DNA of 64,000 bases from Megalopta genalis (lineage: Eukaryota > Arthropoda > Insecta > Hymenoptera > Halictidae), in assembly GCF_051020955.1 (NCBI RefSeq), contig NC_135019.1, positions 8,329,501 to 8,393,500 of the forward strand, given 5' to 3'. Below the pieces are notes generated by a model. The model was not told the origin of the DNA. It did no database searches and saw nothing but the letters and a program-made list of their open reading frames with translations. The position numbers and the translations under genes were made by a program. Positions 12,135-23,992 of this stretch are shown here, piece by piece (the stretch's first letter is position 1; every line of letters starts with the position of its first letter).

Positions 12135-13380
12135 TTTTATAATGAGCAAGTAACACCCCTTCCAAAACCACTTGGTTCCTTACTCTATACAATAGCGAAC
12201 GCTTTAGGAGAATTTATAGACACCATTACATTCTTTGCAACCTTCTTAAAATTAACAAAAGCAGTAATAAATCAGCCATAGCAGTTTCTTGCAATTAAAA
12301 TAGTCAGTCTACCAATCAATAACAATCTACCAATCAGACCCGAGCTCGATCTTTACGAGGCAATAACTGCAGTCTGCGACGTCGATCACGCGAATAACAT
12401 GCAACCTTTTCGCATCTACCGTATCGTAGATGTTCTATAATGAGAGAGTAATACCCCTTCCAAAACCACGTGGTTCTTCACCCTGTACAATAGCGAACGC
12501 TTTAGAAGCATTTATAGACACCATTACATTCTTTGCAACCTTCTTAAAATTAACAAAAGCAGTAATAAATCAGCCATACCAGTTTCTTGCAATTAAAATA
12601 GTCAGTCTACCAATCAATAACAATCTACCAATCAGACCCGAGCTCGATCTTTACGAGGCAATAACTGCAGTCTGCGGCGTCGATCACGCGAATATCATGC
12701 AACCTTTTCGCATCTACCGTATCGTAGATGTTCTATAATGAGAGAGTAATACCCCTTCCAAAACCACGTGGTTCCTCGCCCTGTACAATAGCGAACGCTT
12801 TAAAAGAATTTATAGACACCATTACATTCTTTGCAACCTTCTTAAAATTAACAAAAGCAGTAATAAATAAATAAATAATAATAATAATATAAACCAGTCA
12901 TACCAGTTTCTTGCAATTAAAGTAGACAGTCTACCAATCAATAACAATCTACCAATCAGACCCGAGCTCGATCTTTACGAGGCAATAACTGCAGTCTGCG
13001 GCGTCGATCACGCGAATATCATGCAACCTTTTCGCATCTACCGTATCGTAGATGTTCTATAATGAGAGAGTAATACCCCTTCCAAAACCACGTGGTTCCT
13101 CGCCCTGTACAATAGCGAACGCTTTAAAAGAATTTATAGACACCATTACATTCTTTGCAACCTTCTTAAAATTAACAAAAGCAGTAATAAATAAATAAAT
13201 AATAATAATAATATAAACCAGTCATACCAGTTTCTTGCAATTAAAGTAGACAGTCTACCAATCAATAACAATCTACCAATCAGACCCGAGCTCGATCTTT
13301 ACGAGGCAATAACTGCAGTCTGCGACGTCGATCACGCGAATAACATGCAACCTTTTCGCGTCTACCGTATCGTAGATGTC
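12135..13380. repeat. Tandem array, four units of 299-325 bases
   Basis: The anchor ATAATGAG(A/C)(G/A)AGTAA recurs at about 12138, 12436, 12735 and 13059. Each unit ends with GCATCTACCGTATCGTAGATG or a near match, a short inverted repeat. Units 3 and 4 share an extra AT-rich run of about 25 bases and are almost identical, so they are the most recent duplicates. Short open frames in units 1 and 2 are broken by indels in the others, so it is not coding. Confidence 0.93.
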
Positions 13381-14780
13381 TCGTGGAACATCCTATAGCG
13401 TTATTCTTCTTCTGCAATTGACCCCAGATCACCGAAGATACTGCAGTCACGGACGCAGATTGAGAGCAACGGTCGAAGGGAAAGTTTCGCGGTCTGCGAC
13501 CGGCAACGGAAGAGAAAAAGTGGGCGACGGAGATACGCGCGAGGTCAAAAGCTTGTGGTGGAAAGAGAACGGCGGCGGAGAGGGTGGACAAAAAAGAGAA
13601 CGGGAAAAGGCGAAAGATGATAACGGAGGAAAAAAGGGCTCGCGCTTACTCGGGCCGGATAAGTGTGCGGCGGCACGCGCGTCGTCGCAAACAAAGGCGG
13701 AGGCGTAGGCGTGGGAGACAGGCGTCCGTGAGAGTCCGTGCGCCAAAACGGCGCGGCGGAGCGGTCCGCAGACGAGAGAGCCGGCGATCGAGAAGGATCG
13801 AGGAGGATCGAGCTGGCGGACCAGCGAGCGAGCGATAGAGAGGCGACAAGGAAGATTATAGGCACGTATTGGCGCATCGGCCCCCCCGAGCCGGGCCCGC
13901 CGCCGTCCTGCCGGGGGTATAAATGTAATCCAGAAGCCAGACGTGACGCACATAACGAGGAACCGGGGCTCTCGCCTTGCGCTGGTCCCTTCTTCCGCGA
14001 GGAACACAGCCCGTCCAGAGCCCGATACATGTATCGCCTCGACGAGACGCGTCGCGACGCGTCGGGACGGAGCGGCGCATGCACAATGTGTCGACACAAC
14101 CGCTCGCCCGGTGTCCGCCGGAACGCGGATCGGTTTTTCCGCGAGCCCCGCTCTACGAACGGAGCTTATTTCAATTTCACCGGCAAATCCGGCCCGGATA
14201 GAGCCCGCAGCACACAGCCCGGACCGACCGGAACGATATTCTGTGCATGTTTTATGCGGAATCGGTTGCCGATACGCGGCCACCGACACTCGAAACTTCG
14301 AAACGCTGCTCTCCTCCCGCCTTCGCTCGAGCAAACGGAATTCCGCAGCCGCTTTATCGGAAATGTCGTCGCCGGTTCGCGGAACGCTAAGAAACACGGG
14401 GAAGCGGAAGAACGATTTCACGACCGGGGAAGTCGTTAGCGGACCAAGCATTTTTACGTGTTCGTGGATCGCAAGAATCCGCCGGGTACGGAAGCTTAGA
14501 AACGATGAGAATTCGAAGGGGACGACACTTTATTCGAGTATCGGCTTCCACGGATTTGCCTACGAGGATTCTCATAGAGAGTGCGTGGCATGTAGATGGG
14601 TCTCCCTGTCCGCAACGACTCGTGTTTGGAGCGTGGAAAAGGTCCTCGGAAATGTCGACTCCTTGCAAGAAAGGGACAAAGTTAGTATGAAATTGGGCTA
14701 AGTGATGTCAAATAATCTATCGTCATCGGGGAATGAGGAAAATCTGTCCCTAACTTCCAGGGCTATTAACTCTTTGGCCT
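13381..14780. other. CpG-rich block without a supported gene
   Basis: The block is rich in CG dinucleotides and open in several frames on both strands, including a 334-codon frame on the minus strand (13447-14451). That frame is low-complexity (Arg, Ser, Pro, Ala) with no recognisable domain and is overlapped by equally open frames. A GGGTATAAATG box at 13915-13925 could be a core promoter on the plus strand. This may be a CpG-island-like promoter or first-exon region of a gene I cannot identify. Confidence 0.4.
13915..13925 (+). promoter_or_regulatory. Possible TATA box
   Basis: GGGTATAAATG matches a strong TATA-box consensus in an otherwise CG-rich surround. No transcript start or downstream coding exon is recognised, so its function is speculative. 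Confidence 0.25.
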
Positions 14781-14782
14781 AC

Positions 14783-15197
14783 AACCACGTCTGGGAGACG
14801 TGGTCAGATAATCGGGCCAGAAGTGATTATCACGTCTGAGAGACGTGGTCTGAAAATTGGGCCGTAAGTGATTATCACGTCTGAGAGACGTGGTCTGAAA
14901 ATCGAGTCACAAATGATTATCGCGTCTGAGAGACGTGGTCTGAAAATCGGGCCAGAAGTGATTATCACGTCTGAGAGACGTGGTCTGAAAATCGAGTCAC
15001 AAATGATTATCGCGTCTGAGAGACGTGGTCAAAAATCGGGCCAGAAATAATTATCACGTCTGAGAGACGTGGTCAAAAATCGGGCCAGAAATGATTTTCA
15101 TGTCAGAGAGACGTAGTCAAAAATCGAGCCAGAAATAATTATCACGTCTGAGAGACGTTATCAGAAAATCGGGCTAGAAATGATTATCACGTCAAAT
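14783..15197. repeat. Minisatellite, about nine units of 44-45 bases, each with a hairpin
   Basis: The core CACGTCTGAGAGACGTGG recurs every 44-45 bases from about 14786 to about 15145, followed by variants of TCTGAAAATCGGGCCAGAAG. CACGTCT and AGACGTG are complementary, so each unit can form a seven-base-pair hairpin. Compensating changes are not obvious. A 60-codon open frame across it is just the translated repeat. Confidence 0.93.
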
Positions 15198-15199
15198 AT

Positions 15200-16370
15200 A
15201 AACATAACTAATTCAACTCCTGTTTTGGTCTAGGGGATACGTGTTTTGTGATTTTTTGGTTTTCGTCATTTAATTGTTTTATCAGTAGCTAAAGGAGATG
15301 GCGCAGGAATCAGTTTGACGCGTGCTGCGATTTTTGCGATCTTTAATTGTTTACAGCTCGTATGGAGGGCAATCGATTTCGGTGAAATGTTTAACATGCA
15401 TATAACTAGGCTCACATAAGAAAGTTAAAGATCGAGAGTTTGTTATTTTCTTTTATCGTTCTAAGCAACGGCAACTTTTTAAAAAAGCATTCTAGCAATG
15501 GTCTGGTTATGGTCGCTCTATCATCTAAAAAGGAGTCGTCTAGTCCAGTTCTAAGAAATGTCCAAATATTAACGAGAATCACTGTATTTAAATTCCGTAA
15601 GGAGTTCGCGATTGACTCAACATCAGACGTTTCCCGAAATCGTGAAAGATCTTGACGCGTGACCGATCTTGTTATTATTTTGTGGCACACGTTCTTGAAA
15701 CTTGAATCGTAAGGTTAACGCTAAACCTATCACCGTCAAATGACAGATTTCTCAAACCAATTATAACTCACCAATTATATAAATAAAAATAAAATAAAAA
15801 ATTATAAATATATTATATAATTCACCAATTATAAAATCTTCCAAAGACACGTTCATAAAACATGCTCGCACAAATTACATTATTGTTACAGCTACTGCAC
15901 TAAGAACCGAGAAGAAGAATCTAAATAGATTGGATCTCCTCACTTAAAGCGAGGCAATGCGCACCAGCCAATTTTACCGTTCGGTAGAGTTCGGTGTTAA
16001 TCTGAAAGGATGGGTCGCATGAAAATGCAGAATCCGCAGATCGGTCGAAATTCATTGGGCAAGTGGAGATCCATTAAGATAAACACGGCGACATCGAGAG
16101 CCACGGTTTGATCTCGATATTTTCGAGCGGCGCCTCCGAGGGGTTAATTTCGTGGAGATGGAGGGTCGGAAGGTTAAAGGCGCGGGTCAGGAGATACGGT
16201 GACCGATCGAGGGATCGTAGGTATTCCACGGGCCGGTCGATTCGGGATCACGAACACGTAGGCGCTTAACGAGGGTGCTCGTGCGGAGAGAGCGAAAGGA
16301 GCTCCCGAAATACATCGCGGCTGCGATATGAAGCCGCCGGATATGTCGAGTCGCGGCCCACCGCCAGCCT
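15200..16370. other. Gene-free stretch
   Basis: I see no gene, RNA gene or complete mobile element. The frames are interrupted and there is an AT-rich patch near 15770-15840. Confidence 0.5.
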
Positions 16371-16813
16371 CTGTCTCCTATCGTTCCATTTCGAGTCCGA
16401 GATCTTGTTCGACGACCCTCGGGTTCGTCTCGTCCTCGGGCACGCGGCCCAAAATCGGAGAACGTGATTCATTCGGAACTTCACTTCGCTGTTCGAAGCG
16501 AGAATTATTCGGCGCTTCTTTTCGTCGACGAGCACGCGTTGCCGAAGTTGCGGGGCTTGCGAGAGATCCGCCGGGTCAACGGACCCTGAATAAACACGCC
16601 TCTGTCACCTATCGTTCCATTTCGAATTCGAGATCTTGTTCGTCTCGTCCACGAGCACGCGGCCCAAAATCGGGGAACGCGATTCATTCGGAACTTCTCC
16701 TCGTTGTTCGAAGCGAGAATTATTCGCTGCTTCTTTCCGTCGACGAGCTCGCGTTGCCTAAGTTGCGCGGCTTGCGAGAGATCCGCCGGGTTAACGGGCC
16801 CTGAATAAACACG
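16371..16813. repeat. Tandem duplication, two units with a 231-base offset
   Basis: The unit beginning CCTATCGTTCCATTTCGA (16377) and ending near GAATAAACACG (about 16598) is repeated from 16608 to 16813 with substitutions and small deletions. Both copies contain GCACGCGGCCCAAAATCGG and GAAGCGAGAATTATTCG. Frames differ between copies, so I do not treat it as coding. Confidence 0.85.
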
Positions 16814-17220
16814 GATCGACGAGGCCGTGTTTTTTTCCAATCGCGCACGGCAGAACGGAAACCGGATGCCGGTGGATCGGTTCGCAGATCGGCGACGCGT
16901 GGTCGCGATTTAATGGAACGATCGACGTTTATTATGCGACGCGTACATGTTGTTGCTCGCGCGGATCGGCTCGGGCCGGGACGAGTCGGGACGGGTACCT
17001 ATCTCGCCGGGCCTGTAAAAGCAACGGGTTATGAAGCAATAACGCGGCGCTGCGCTGTGTGTGTCGGCCCGCGACACCCAGCCAAGGCAAACACGCGGCT
17101 CACGGCTTGTCTACACTTCCGTAAACTATCCTATCCGTTCTCTTTTACCCTAATCGCGGCGCGCCAACCGTTCCCAATGTCTTCCCGACACCATTTAACT
17201 GTGCATCCTGGGAATTATAC

Positions 17221-18252
17221 GGGATGTTCCATAATTATGTCAACACTCGAAATGGAGTGATTCCTGAGGTCGTTTGAAGTGACTTTTTCCTTAGCGAACA
17301 TGCAATCAGCGGCTTCGTTTACGAGTTATTAACGAAAAACGCTGACCAATTAGAGGCGAGCTCGCCTAGCGCTAGTCGGCCGAGCCAATCAGCGGAACTG
17401 GGATTTCGACCGCACGTTGGCTGGGCCGCTGAGCGCCAGGCTGCGTCAGCTGAGCTCGCCTCCCATTGGCCAGCGTTTTTCATTAATGACTCGCAAACGA
17501 AGCCGCGGATTACATTTTCGCTGAGGAAAAAGTCACTTCAAATGACCTCAGGGATCACCTCGTTCCGGGTGTTAACGTAATTATGGTACACCTCCGATAA
17601 TTGCCTATAAAATATTAGAGAAATTACTAAGAACGAAGATCTACTAATCAACGGATTATATAATTATTATATATTATATAATTTACTAACCAACGGAGTT
17701 ACGAAAGTGATCGTAGTACGAAGATTGTACACACGATCTGCTAAATATAAATGGCACTCGTGTCTTCTAAATCGAGACAAAATTGGATTCTTCGGTTGTC
17801 AACATATAGAAACGAATGTAAACGAAGACGCACGGGGAAAATAATAACTATCGCGTTCTATTAGGATAACGATCAAGAACGAAGAAGCGCGAATCAACGC
17901 AGCTGCGAAAGAAATCGTGACGCGAAGGTTGGAGATCGGACGAAGATCTACTTCTCGAGATTCGACGCCAAGGAAATTGAACAAAGACGGACTCGAAGCC
18001 AAGTGTCTCCTCTCCGGAACGAGACCATAAAATACAAGATATGAATTTTCGGTCGAGTTTTATCGGAGTTTGAACGACACCGGCGCAAAGAGTTTGCACG
18101 ATTTTTGTTTCGGACTAGCGCTAGGCGAGCTCGCCTCTCGTTGGTCAGCGTTTTTCGCTAATAGCTCGTAAACAAAGCCGCGGATTACATTTTCGCTAAG
18201 GAAAAAGTTACTTGAAATGATCTCAGGAATCGCCCCATTCCATAATCATGGG
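17221..18252. mobile_element. Foldback repeat copy 2, closed by a third terminal arm
   Basis: Bases 17221-17592 match the inverted-repeat part of 310-680 and bases 17593-18113 match its unique tail. At 18113 the sequence passes directly into another right-hand arm (GCTAGGCGAGCTCGCCTCTC through CCATTCCATAATCATGGG at about 18252). This copy therefore carries a complete foldback on the left and a half foldback on the right, which could be the true outer ends of a larger element. Copy 1 lacks the right arm. Confidence 0.7.
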
Positions 18253-20589
18253 TCTCCCTGGACGTAGAAAGAGCAACCAGAAATCTCGCGGAGCCGGAAA
18301 AAAGTACATTCAAAAATAGCCAACATTTCACCTAAATCGCCTACAACGAAACATCGAAAGCCAAACCAGATGTGCTTGTAAAGCATCGCGAACTCGACGC
18401 AACACGTACGACAGGTCGGAACAGAACGGAATGTCGCAGTTATCTCGATGTTAACCCCGCGGTGAAGTCGTTAGCTTAACACCGAATATCGAGAAAATTG
18501 CTCGCGCGAATATTTACGGCTTTTCTCGATCCCGATACCCGTGTCTCTCCCGTTTGAATACTCGAAATTGGGACATGGCGGATACGTGCTCGGCGGATGG
18601 GCGCAGAGAGCATGAACTTACGTCATATCCGCAAAAGGGAGCCGTGAAATCTTGCCAAATACACGTCCCCTTCTATCTTGCTCCTTGTCCCCCCCGGCCG
18701 TCCCCCTTCTCGGTGACACGACGGAACGTCCAATATCCCGTCGTCCCGAGGAATTCCGGTATCCACTCGCCGAAGAGAAAATACGTCGATCCGGATCCAT
18801 GTTGTAACCGGAAGCTACGATAATGATCGCGCGCGACACCGCGGGACGTTCGAATTCGAAATGCCCGACCGCAAGGATCGATCCGGGATCCCCTGACCCG
18901 TGCTGGTTCGCGTAGGCACGGATCGATATTCCGCGGGAAAAATATCCTGAAAAATGCGAACAGTCGGCGGGGTCGGCGAGTCGTCGGCGAAGCGAAGGCG
19001 CTGTCCGCGGAAGCGTTGAAACGCGCGCGGAAAGTGGGCCCGAATTAGGTGAATCGTGAGAGCACGATGAGGTCCGTTGAACCGTGGAGCGATTAGGATC
19101 GAGCAGAGCCGCCGTTAGAAGTTCAGTGTCGCGGCAACGTTATCGACGCAACGGCAGCGATTTATTAACGCGTCGGAGCGCGCTAGCACCGGCGCGGCAC
19201 GAGCGCCGGGAACGGCAACAACGACACCGAGGCCGGGCTATCTGATATCGAATTACAACGGCGAATTCGCTGAATCGCGAAGAAATTCGGTCATCGATAA
19301 TCGAAGGGCGCCGCGACACGAGATATTGCATGCCCGGCGATATTTCATCGATAAATCGGCGGGGGCGGAGCGGGTGGTGGCAGGGGGGACGTGTACACGT
19401 CGCGATATTGTGCCGTGAACGTTTAGACCGGGGCGTAGTCGCGCGTAATCATTTTTATCCGTGGCAAATGCTCGACGAAACGGACACCGAGCCCGTCCGT
19501 CCGTCTATCCGTCCGTCTGTCCCGTCCGTTCGCGTCGCATCACGTCAGTTTGTCGGTCGATGGCCGCGTTTCTAGAGCTTTCCGGCCGATCGATGAAAGT
19601 CTCCGGAGGATTTAGTTCGTTACTTTCGACGAGAGGACCATGCCCGGGAAATAGAGTAGCCTAACTGGAACCGGGGCCGCCGCTTTCCCGCTGAATTTTC
19701 TCGTCGGATAACGGAATATTGGGTTCGAACCTTCCCTTATTTCCGAGCTTACAACACACCGCCCGAGTAAGACGCCGTTCCATGGGAAATATGCTGCCTG
19801 CTCGCGCCACCCTTTTCTTCGCGAAACCTATCGGGATTATCTACCGCTCGTACAATCTGCACCCTCTGACAATTATTTCGTCTGCACGGCGCGCTACCCT
19901 CTTCCGTATTTTCTGCCCTCCCACTCCCCTCCCACCCTCGGTCTCGAACGCCTTTATTTCCTCGTTGACCCACTGCGACGATCGTGGTTCCAAAAGTTGC
20001 ACAACACGAGGCGATATCCGTTATGCCATTCATTCTCGTACGATCTACAGAAACGGGAGTCGGAATCGATGCAATCAGCTACCGCGTATAACACGAATAT
20101 TTCTCGATCATTCTTCAAGAATCGCTCATCAAGTATTATATTACCCAGAACATACCATAAGTTGCCGAAGATACACCTTCCAGACGTGTTTAGTGCTGCT
20201 CTCCAACTGCAATAGGCCATCTCGTTCTGCACTGATGTATAATCTCCTTCTTCGAAATAACTTTGCTAAAATCATGCACTAAGAGAAACATGATAAAAAG
20301 ATCCAAGACTTAGATCAGTTGACAAAGCAATCCAAAATGACGTAATAAGCTGCTGTAACGCTTAGTCGACCCTACATTGTTGCCGATAATCTGATCAATG
20401 AGACATTAAACCCGAAAACGAAAAGAAAATCTAAGATTACACATCCTCAAATTGCAACACCCAAGCTAGCTGACTTAAATTCTAATCCCAGAAATGCCGA
20501 AGTTTCTTAATTGATCCGTTGCCAAACGAGGATCTATGATTTCTGAAAATTTTCTTACCTTCGCATCCCGGTGTTTGATACCATCGGTA
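18253..20589. other. Gene-free stretch, mostly GC-rich
   Basis: No gene is supported. A CCGT-type simple repeat lies at 19493-19529. Open frames around 19719-20282 are unconvincing, with no domain and competing frames on the other strand. Confidence 0.5.
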
Positions 20590-20838
20590 TTAACACGTTC
20601 CGTGCCACGTGTACCATCGATGGTACACACTTGCATGTTTACTTAGTGAACTGAACAAATTGTTTACAAGAAATTTAGAACCGGAGAATCAATTTCCACC
20701 GCAAGAATGGGCGTTGATAAGTTTTTGTTACGTTGTTATGTGTACGAGAATTAATAATTGCACGTAATACATCAAGTTTTAGTAAAATATCAAAGTGTGA
20801 AGATTCGAGTAAAAAAAGCTCGGCACGGAACGTGTTAA
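20590..20838. mobile_element. TTAA element (249 bases) with ACACGTTCCGTGCC ends
   Basis: TTAA occurs at 20590-20593 and 20835-20838. The left end ACACGTTCCGTGCC is exactly complementary to the right end GGCACGGAACGTGT. Just inside the left end is the perfect 20-base palindrome GTGTACCATCGATGGTACAC (20609-20628). The interior is AT-rich with no coding potential. This is a typical non-autonomous piggyBac-like MITE. Confidence 0.9.
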
Positions 20839-21073
20839 CCGTTTGAGTCCCAGATGTTATCCAGAAAACACGGTCGAAAAATGCCGAACAGCGTGATAGC
20901 GCTTGTCTTAATTGACTGCGAAGAGAACCAAGCGGCGCGACAGCGCTCGTCAAGATTGACAAACAAAACAAAAAGAAAAGTAAAGCAGCTGTGCGATGTA
21001 CGTGCGTCACTAAAGTTTGACGCGACACAAAATCCGAAACAGCGCGATCGCGCTGCTTGGAACTCGAACGGTT
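20835..21073. mobile_element. TTAA element of the CCGTTTGAGTCCCA family, complete
   Basis: It starts at the TTAA that also ends the preceding element and ends at 21070-21073 (TTTA, one change from TTAA). Ends are CCGTTTGAGTCCCA on the left and TTGGAACTCGAACGG on the right, nearly complementary. The palindrome AGCGCGATCGCGCT sits at 21041-21054, next to the right end, and GAGCGC-like inverted repeats occur inside. Related copies lie at 28859, 31468 and just before 30012. Confidence 0.83.
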
Positions 21074-21596
21074 TACACGTTGAATGCCACAGGGGCCACC
21101 GGTGACCGGCGCGCCCAAATTGATAGAAATATATATAATTTCAAACAAATGTCAATATCTAAAATTTTGTATTATTGCCATCGTCGATTCGAACAGTGAC
21201 CCCTGTCGCAATTAGCATGTCAAACATGGTTATACACTGTAACTTATCTATTTCAGATAATATTAGGTCTACCGGAAAGTTCTGTCCGACAATGTCATTG
21301 CAAATTTCGACAGATATGCACATATTCATTTGAGACATATATTTTTGAAAAATGTTGCTCACAAATTGCCATCACGCTGGCAAGAGGTCATAAGTAACGA
21401 CGGAAATTACATTGTACAATAAATATTACTAAATTTATGAAAAATCTATTGTTTCCTTTCATTTCTCAAACGGACAGAACTTTCCGGTAGACCTAATATT
21501 TCAACATTATATGTACCGCATGAAAGAAAATTCATCGTGGCGCCACGGACAATTTCTGTAAAACCGGCGTGACATTCGACGTGTTGTTAATCGCAT
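21070..21596. mobile_element. TTAA element with a mariner-like insert, copy 1
   Basis: The left end ACACGTTGAATGCCAC follows the TTTA shared with the previous element. The right end GTGACATTCGACGTGT is its near complement and is followed by a degraded TTAA. Inside the left end is GGCCACCGGTGACC, a near-palindrome. The 234-base mariner-like element 21263-21496 lies inside. The same composite is at 29028-29586. Confidence 0.85.
21263..21496. mobile_element. Mariner-like MITE (234 bases) inside the TTAA element
   Basis: Perfect terminal inverted repeats start TTAGGTCTACCGGAAAGTTC and are flanked by TA on both sides (21261-21262 and 21497-21498). TA target duplication and a TTAGGT-type end are features of the mariner group. 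At 234 bases it is far too short for a transposase gene. Confidence 0.88.
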
Positions 21597-21599
21597 AAA

Positions 21600-22985
21600 A
21601 AACGCGAGGCCGAGTCCAGCGATTCCAATCGCTGGGAAACCGACTTAACGCGCAACATCGAGGTAGCATGATTTCTGGGTTCCGTGACAGAGCCAGCAGG
21701 TAATACGGTGCAATATTAAGTAGAGCTGCCGCCGGATCTCTGTCCAGAGAAGGTCGAGACGGATGGGGGATGAAAGAGGAGGGCTAAAACCCACGGAGGC
21801 AACGTGTATGCCAGACATGTGCGACCCGCACGACTTATATTTGTTACGGGCGAGTATCTTTCCGCGTGGATCGCAGACATAACACCTTCGGAAGACGTAA
21901 AGTTATAAATATATAACTGACAGTGCAGTTTTCCCGGTGCGCGCGGGCGGAGGTGGCCGCGTAACGAGATCGCGCGCGTAATATTGAACCGCCATCGCCT
22001 CCGCGAATCCCCCGTTCGTTTCTTCCTGAATAAATACCAGCCGAACCGTGAGATTAAATATTAAATATTCAATATTTAAACAACCGGCAGCAGCACCGAA
22101 CGAAACGCGGCGTGGATTTCTTTTTGCGCGACATTTGAAACAATAAGGCTGGTTACGGCGGGAATTATTCAATCGGCGCACCAACCACGGTCAAGAGAAC
22201 GTTTGGAAGATGTATCTCCGTCGAAAATTAACTCTCGCGACGCGCTCTCTTCTCTCGAGCGGCAATCTTCTTTGAAGGAGATCATTTTTAATGGACCCAA
22301 GTGTCTGTGAAAGTGCCTGGATGGCCCAAGTTCAAGCAGGGTAATATCGACTCTTCCTCCGCTCACTCTCTCTCTCTCTCGCTCGCTCGCTCGCTCGCTT
22401 ACTCGCTCTCGCTCTTCATAGCAATTTTAGCATCTTCAAGGTAATTGGGACTACCATATTTCGCAACGTGAAACCAGCAAATATGAATGTTCAAATACAA
22501 ACTAACACGGTGAATTGAGTAGAGGTAACCCTCTTATAACGGTTATAGGTTCCTAGAACGGTAATTAGGTTCCTAGAACGGTAAATAGATTCCTAGAAAA
22601 TGCCGTGTTGGGTGAAAGTTACGTAGCGAAAACTTATTAAAGACAAACATCTTTTTTAATTCCATATAAGCAACCTAACTTTCATTAAAAATATAAATGT
22701 ACGTATAACACAAAACGAAAGAAAAAGGAAAAACAAGAAATGTTATTTTCATTCAATTTAACCGTAATTTCATAAATTTCTTCCTCGTCACTGCTAAATA
22801 CGATCAAACGAGAACGTTTTTCTTCAGTTTTTGAATCTTCTTCCTCGTTCAGATTTTTTGTGCTCCTTCTATCCTCTTTAAATAATCTGTAATTTTGCTT
22901 ATTTTTAACAAGGTCAATGTAGATTTCATGGTACGAAGATTGATAATTTTGCAGCTCCCTTTCGAATTTTCGGCTTCTTTCAGCG
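21600..22985. other. Gene-free stretch
   Basis: No gene is supported. It contains a 50-base motif shared with 24198-24250 (at 21799-21850), a TC/GCTC simple repeat (22365-22416) and a 20-base triplicate (22548-22598, GGTTCCTAGAACGGTAATTA). Confidence 0.5.
22365..22416. repeat. (TC)n and (GCTC)n compound simple repeat
   Basis: CTCTCTCT passes into GCTCGCTCGCTC. This is seen directly. Confidence 0.9.
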
Positions 22986-22989
22986 GAAG

Positions 22990-23992
22990 ACTATTTATAC
23001 TTATATATACCCTTAATTATAATAATTATATTTTTTCCGTCATTATTTTGAGGTAATTAAGTTTTAAAATACGTTAAACAAAAATCATGTTATCCAGTGA
23101 AAGTACAGTGTCGTACAAAGGTTTCCACAATTTTTGTATATCAAAATTATTTCAGACTCGCTAATCGCGAGAGATTCAAGCGCGTAATTAACAATGATGC
23201 GATAAGAATGATTTCCAAGACGCTCAGGAATTAATCCGTCCTGGCTGCTTAATTATATTAATTATATTTTCATGTAAAAGTCATTATTTTAAGTTAATTC
23301 AGTTTTTAAATATGTTAACCCAAAAATCATATTATCCAGTGAAAGTACAGTGTCGTACAAAGGTTTCCACAATTTTTGTATATCAAAATTATTTCAGACC
23401 CGCGAATCGCGAGAGATTCGAGCGCGTAATTAACAATGATGCGATAAGAATGATTTCCAAGACGCTCAGGAATTAATCTGTCCTGGCTGCTTAATTATAA
23501 TAATTATATTTTCATGTAAAAGCACTACTCCTTCCCGTCATTATTTTAAGGTAATTCAGTTTTTAAATATGTTAACTCAAAGATCATGTGTTATCCAGTA
23601 AAAGTACAGTGTCGTGCAAAGGTTTCCACAATTTTTGTACATCAAAATTATTTCAGACTCGCGAATCGCGAGAGATTCAAGCGCGTAATTAACAATGATG
23701 CGATAAGAATGATTTCCAAGACGCTCAGAAATTAATCCGTCCTGGCTGCTTAATTATAATAATTATATTTTCATGTAAAAGTCATTATTTTAAGGTAATT
23801 CAGTTTTTAAATATGTTAACTCAAAGATCATGTGTTATCCAGTAAAAGTACAGTGTCGTGCAAAGGTTTCCACAATTTTTGTACATCAAAATTATTTCAG
23901 ACCCGCGAATCGCGAGAGATTCGAGCGCGTAATTAACAATGATGCGATAAAAATGATTTCCAAGACGCTGAGAAATTAATCCGTCCTGGCTG
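22990..23992. repeat. Tandem array, four units of 242-259 bases
   Basis: TATCCAGTGAAAGTACAG or a close variant recurs at 23091, 23333, 23592 and 23836. Each unit also has GCGAATCGCGAGAGATTC, a short inverted repeat, and TTCCAAGACGCTCAG. There is no conserved open frame. The last unit stops at CCGTCCTGGCTG (about 23991). Confidence 0.93.

Noticed and set aside
13447..14451. Longest open frame in the window (334 codons, minus strand)
   Set aside because: Low-complexity Arg/Ser/Pro/Ala composition, no domain, and equally open frames overlap on both strands; explained by stop-poor CG-rich DNA.
14868..15050. Open frame with regular SERRGLKI repeats
   Set aside because: It is simply the 44-45-base minisatellite translated; the frame breaks where unit length changes.
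14783..15197. CRISPR-like direct repeats
   Set aside because: Units are contiguous with no unique spacers, in a eukaryotic genome; a minisatellite explains it. The same holds for the arrays at 7960, 12135, 22990 and 35310.
19720..19750. GGGTTCGAACC, resembling a tRNA T-loop
   Set aside because: No matching acceptor, D-arm or anticodon arm could be drawn around it.
21159..21362. 67-codon open frame present again at 29158-29361
   Set aside because: It runs across the border of the nested mariner-like MITE, so it cannot be one ancestral coding unit.
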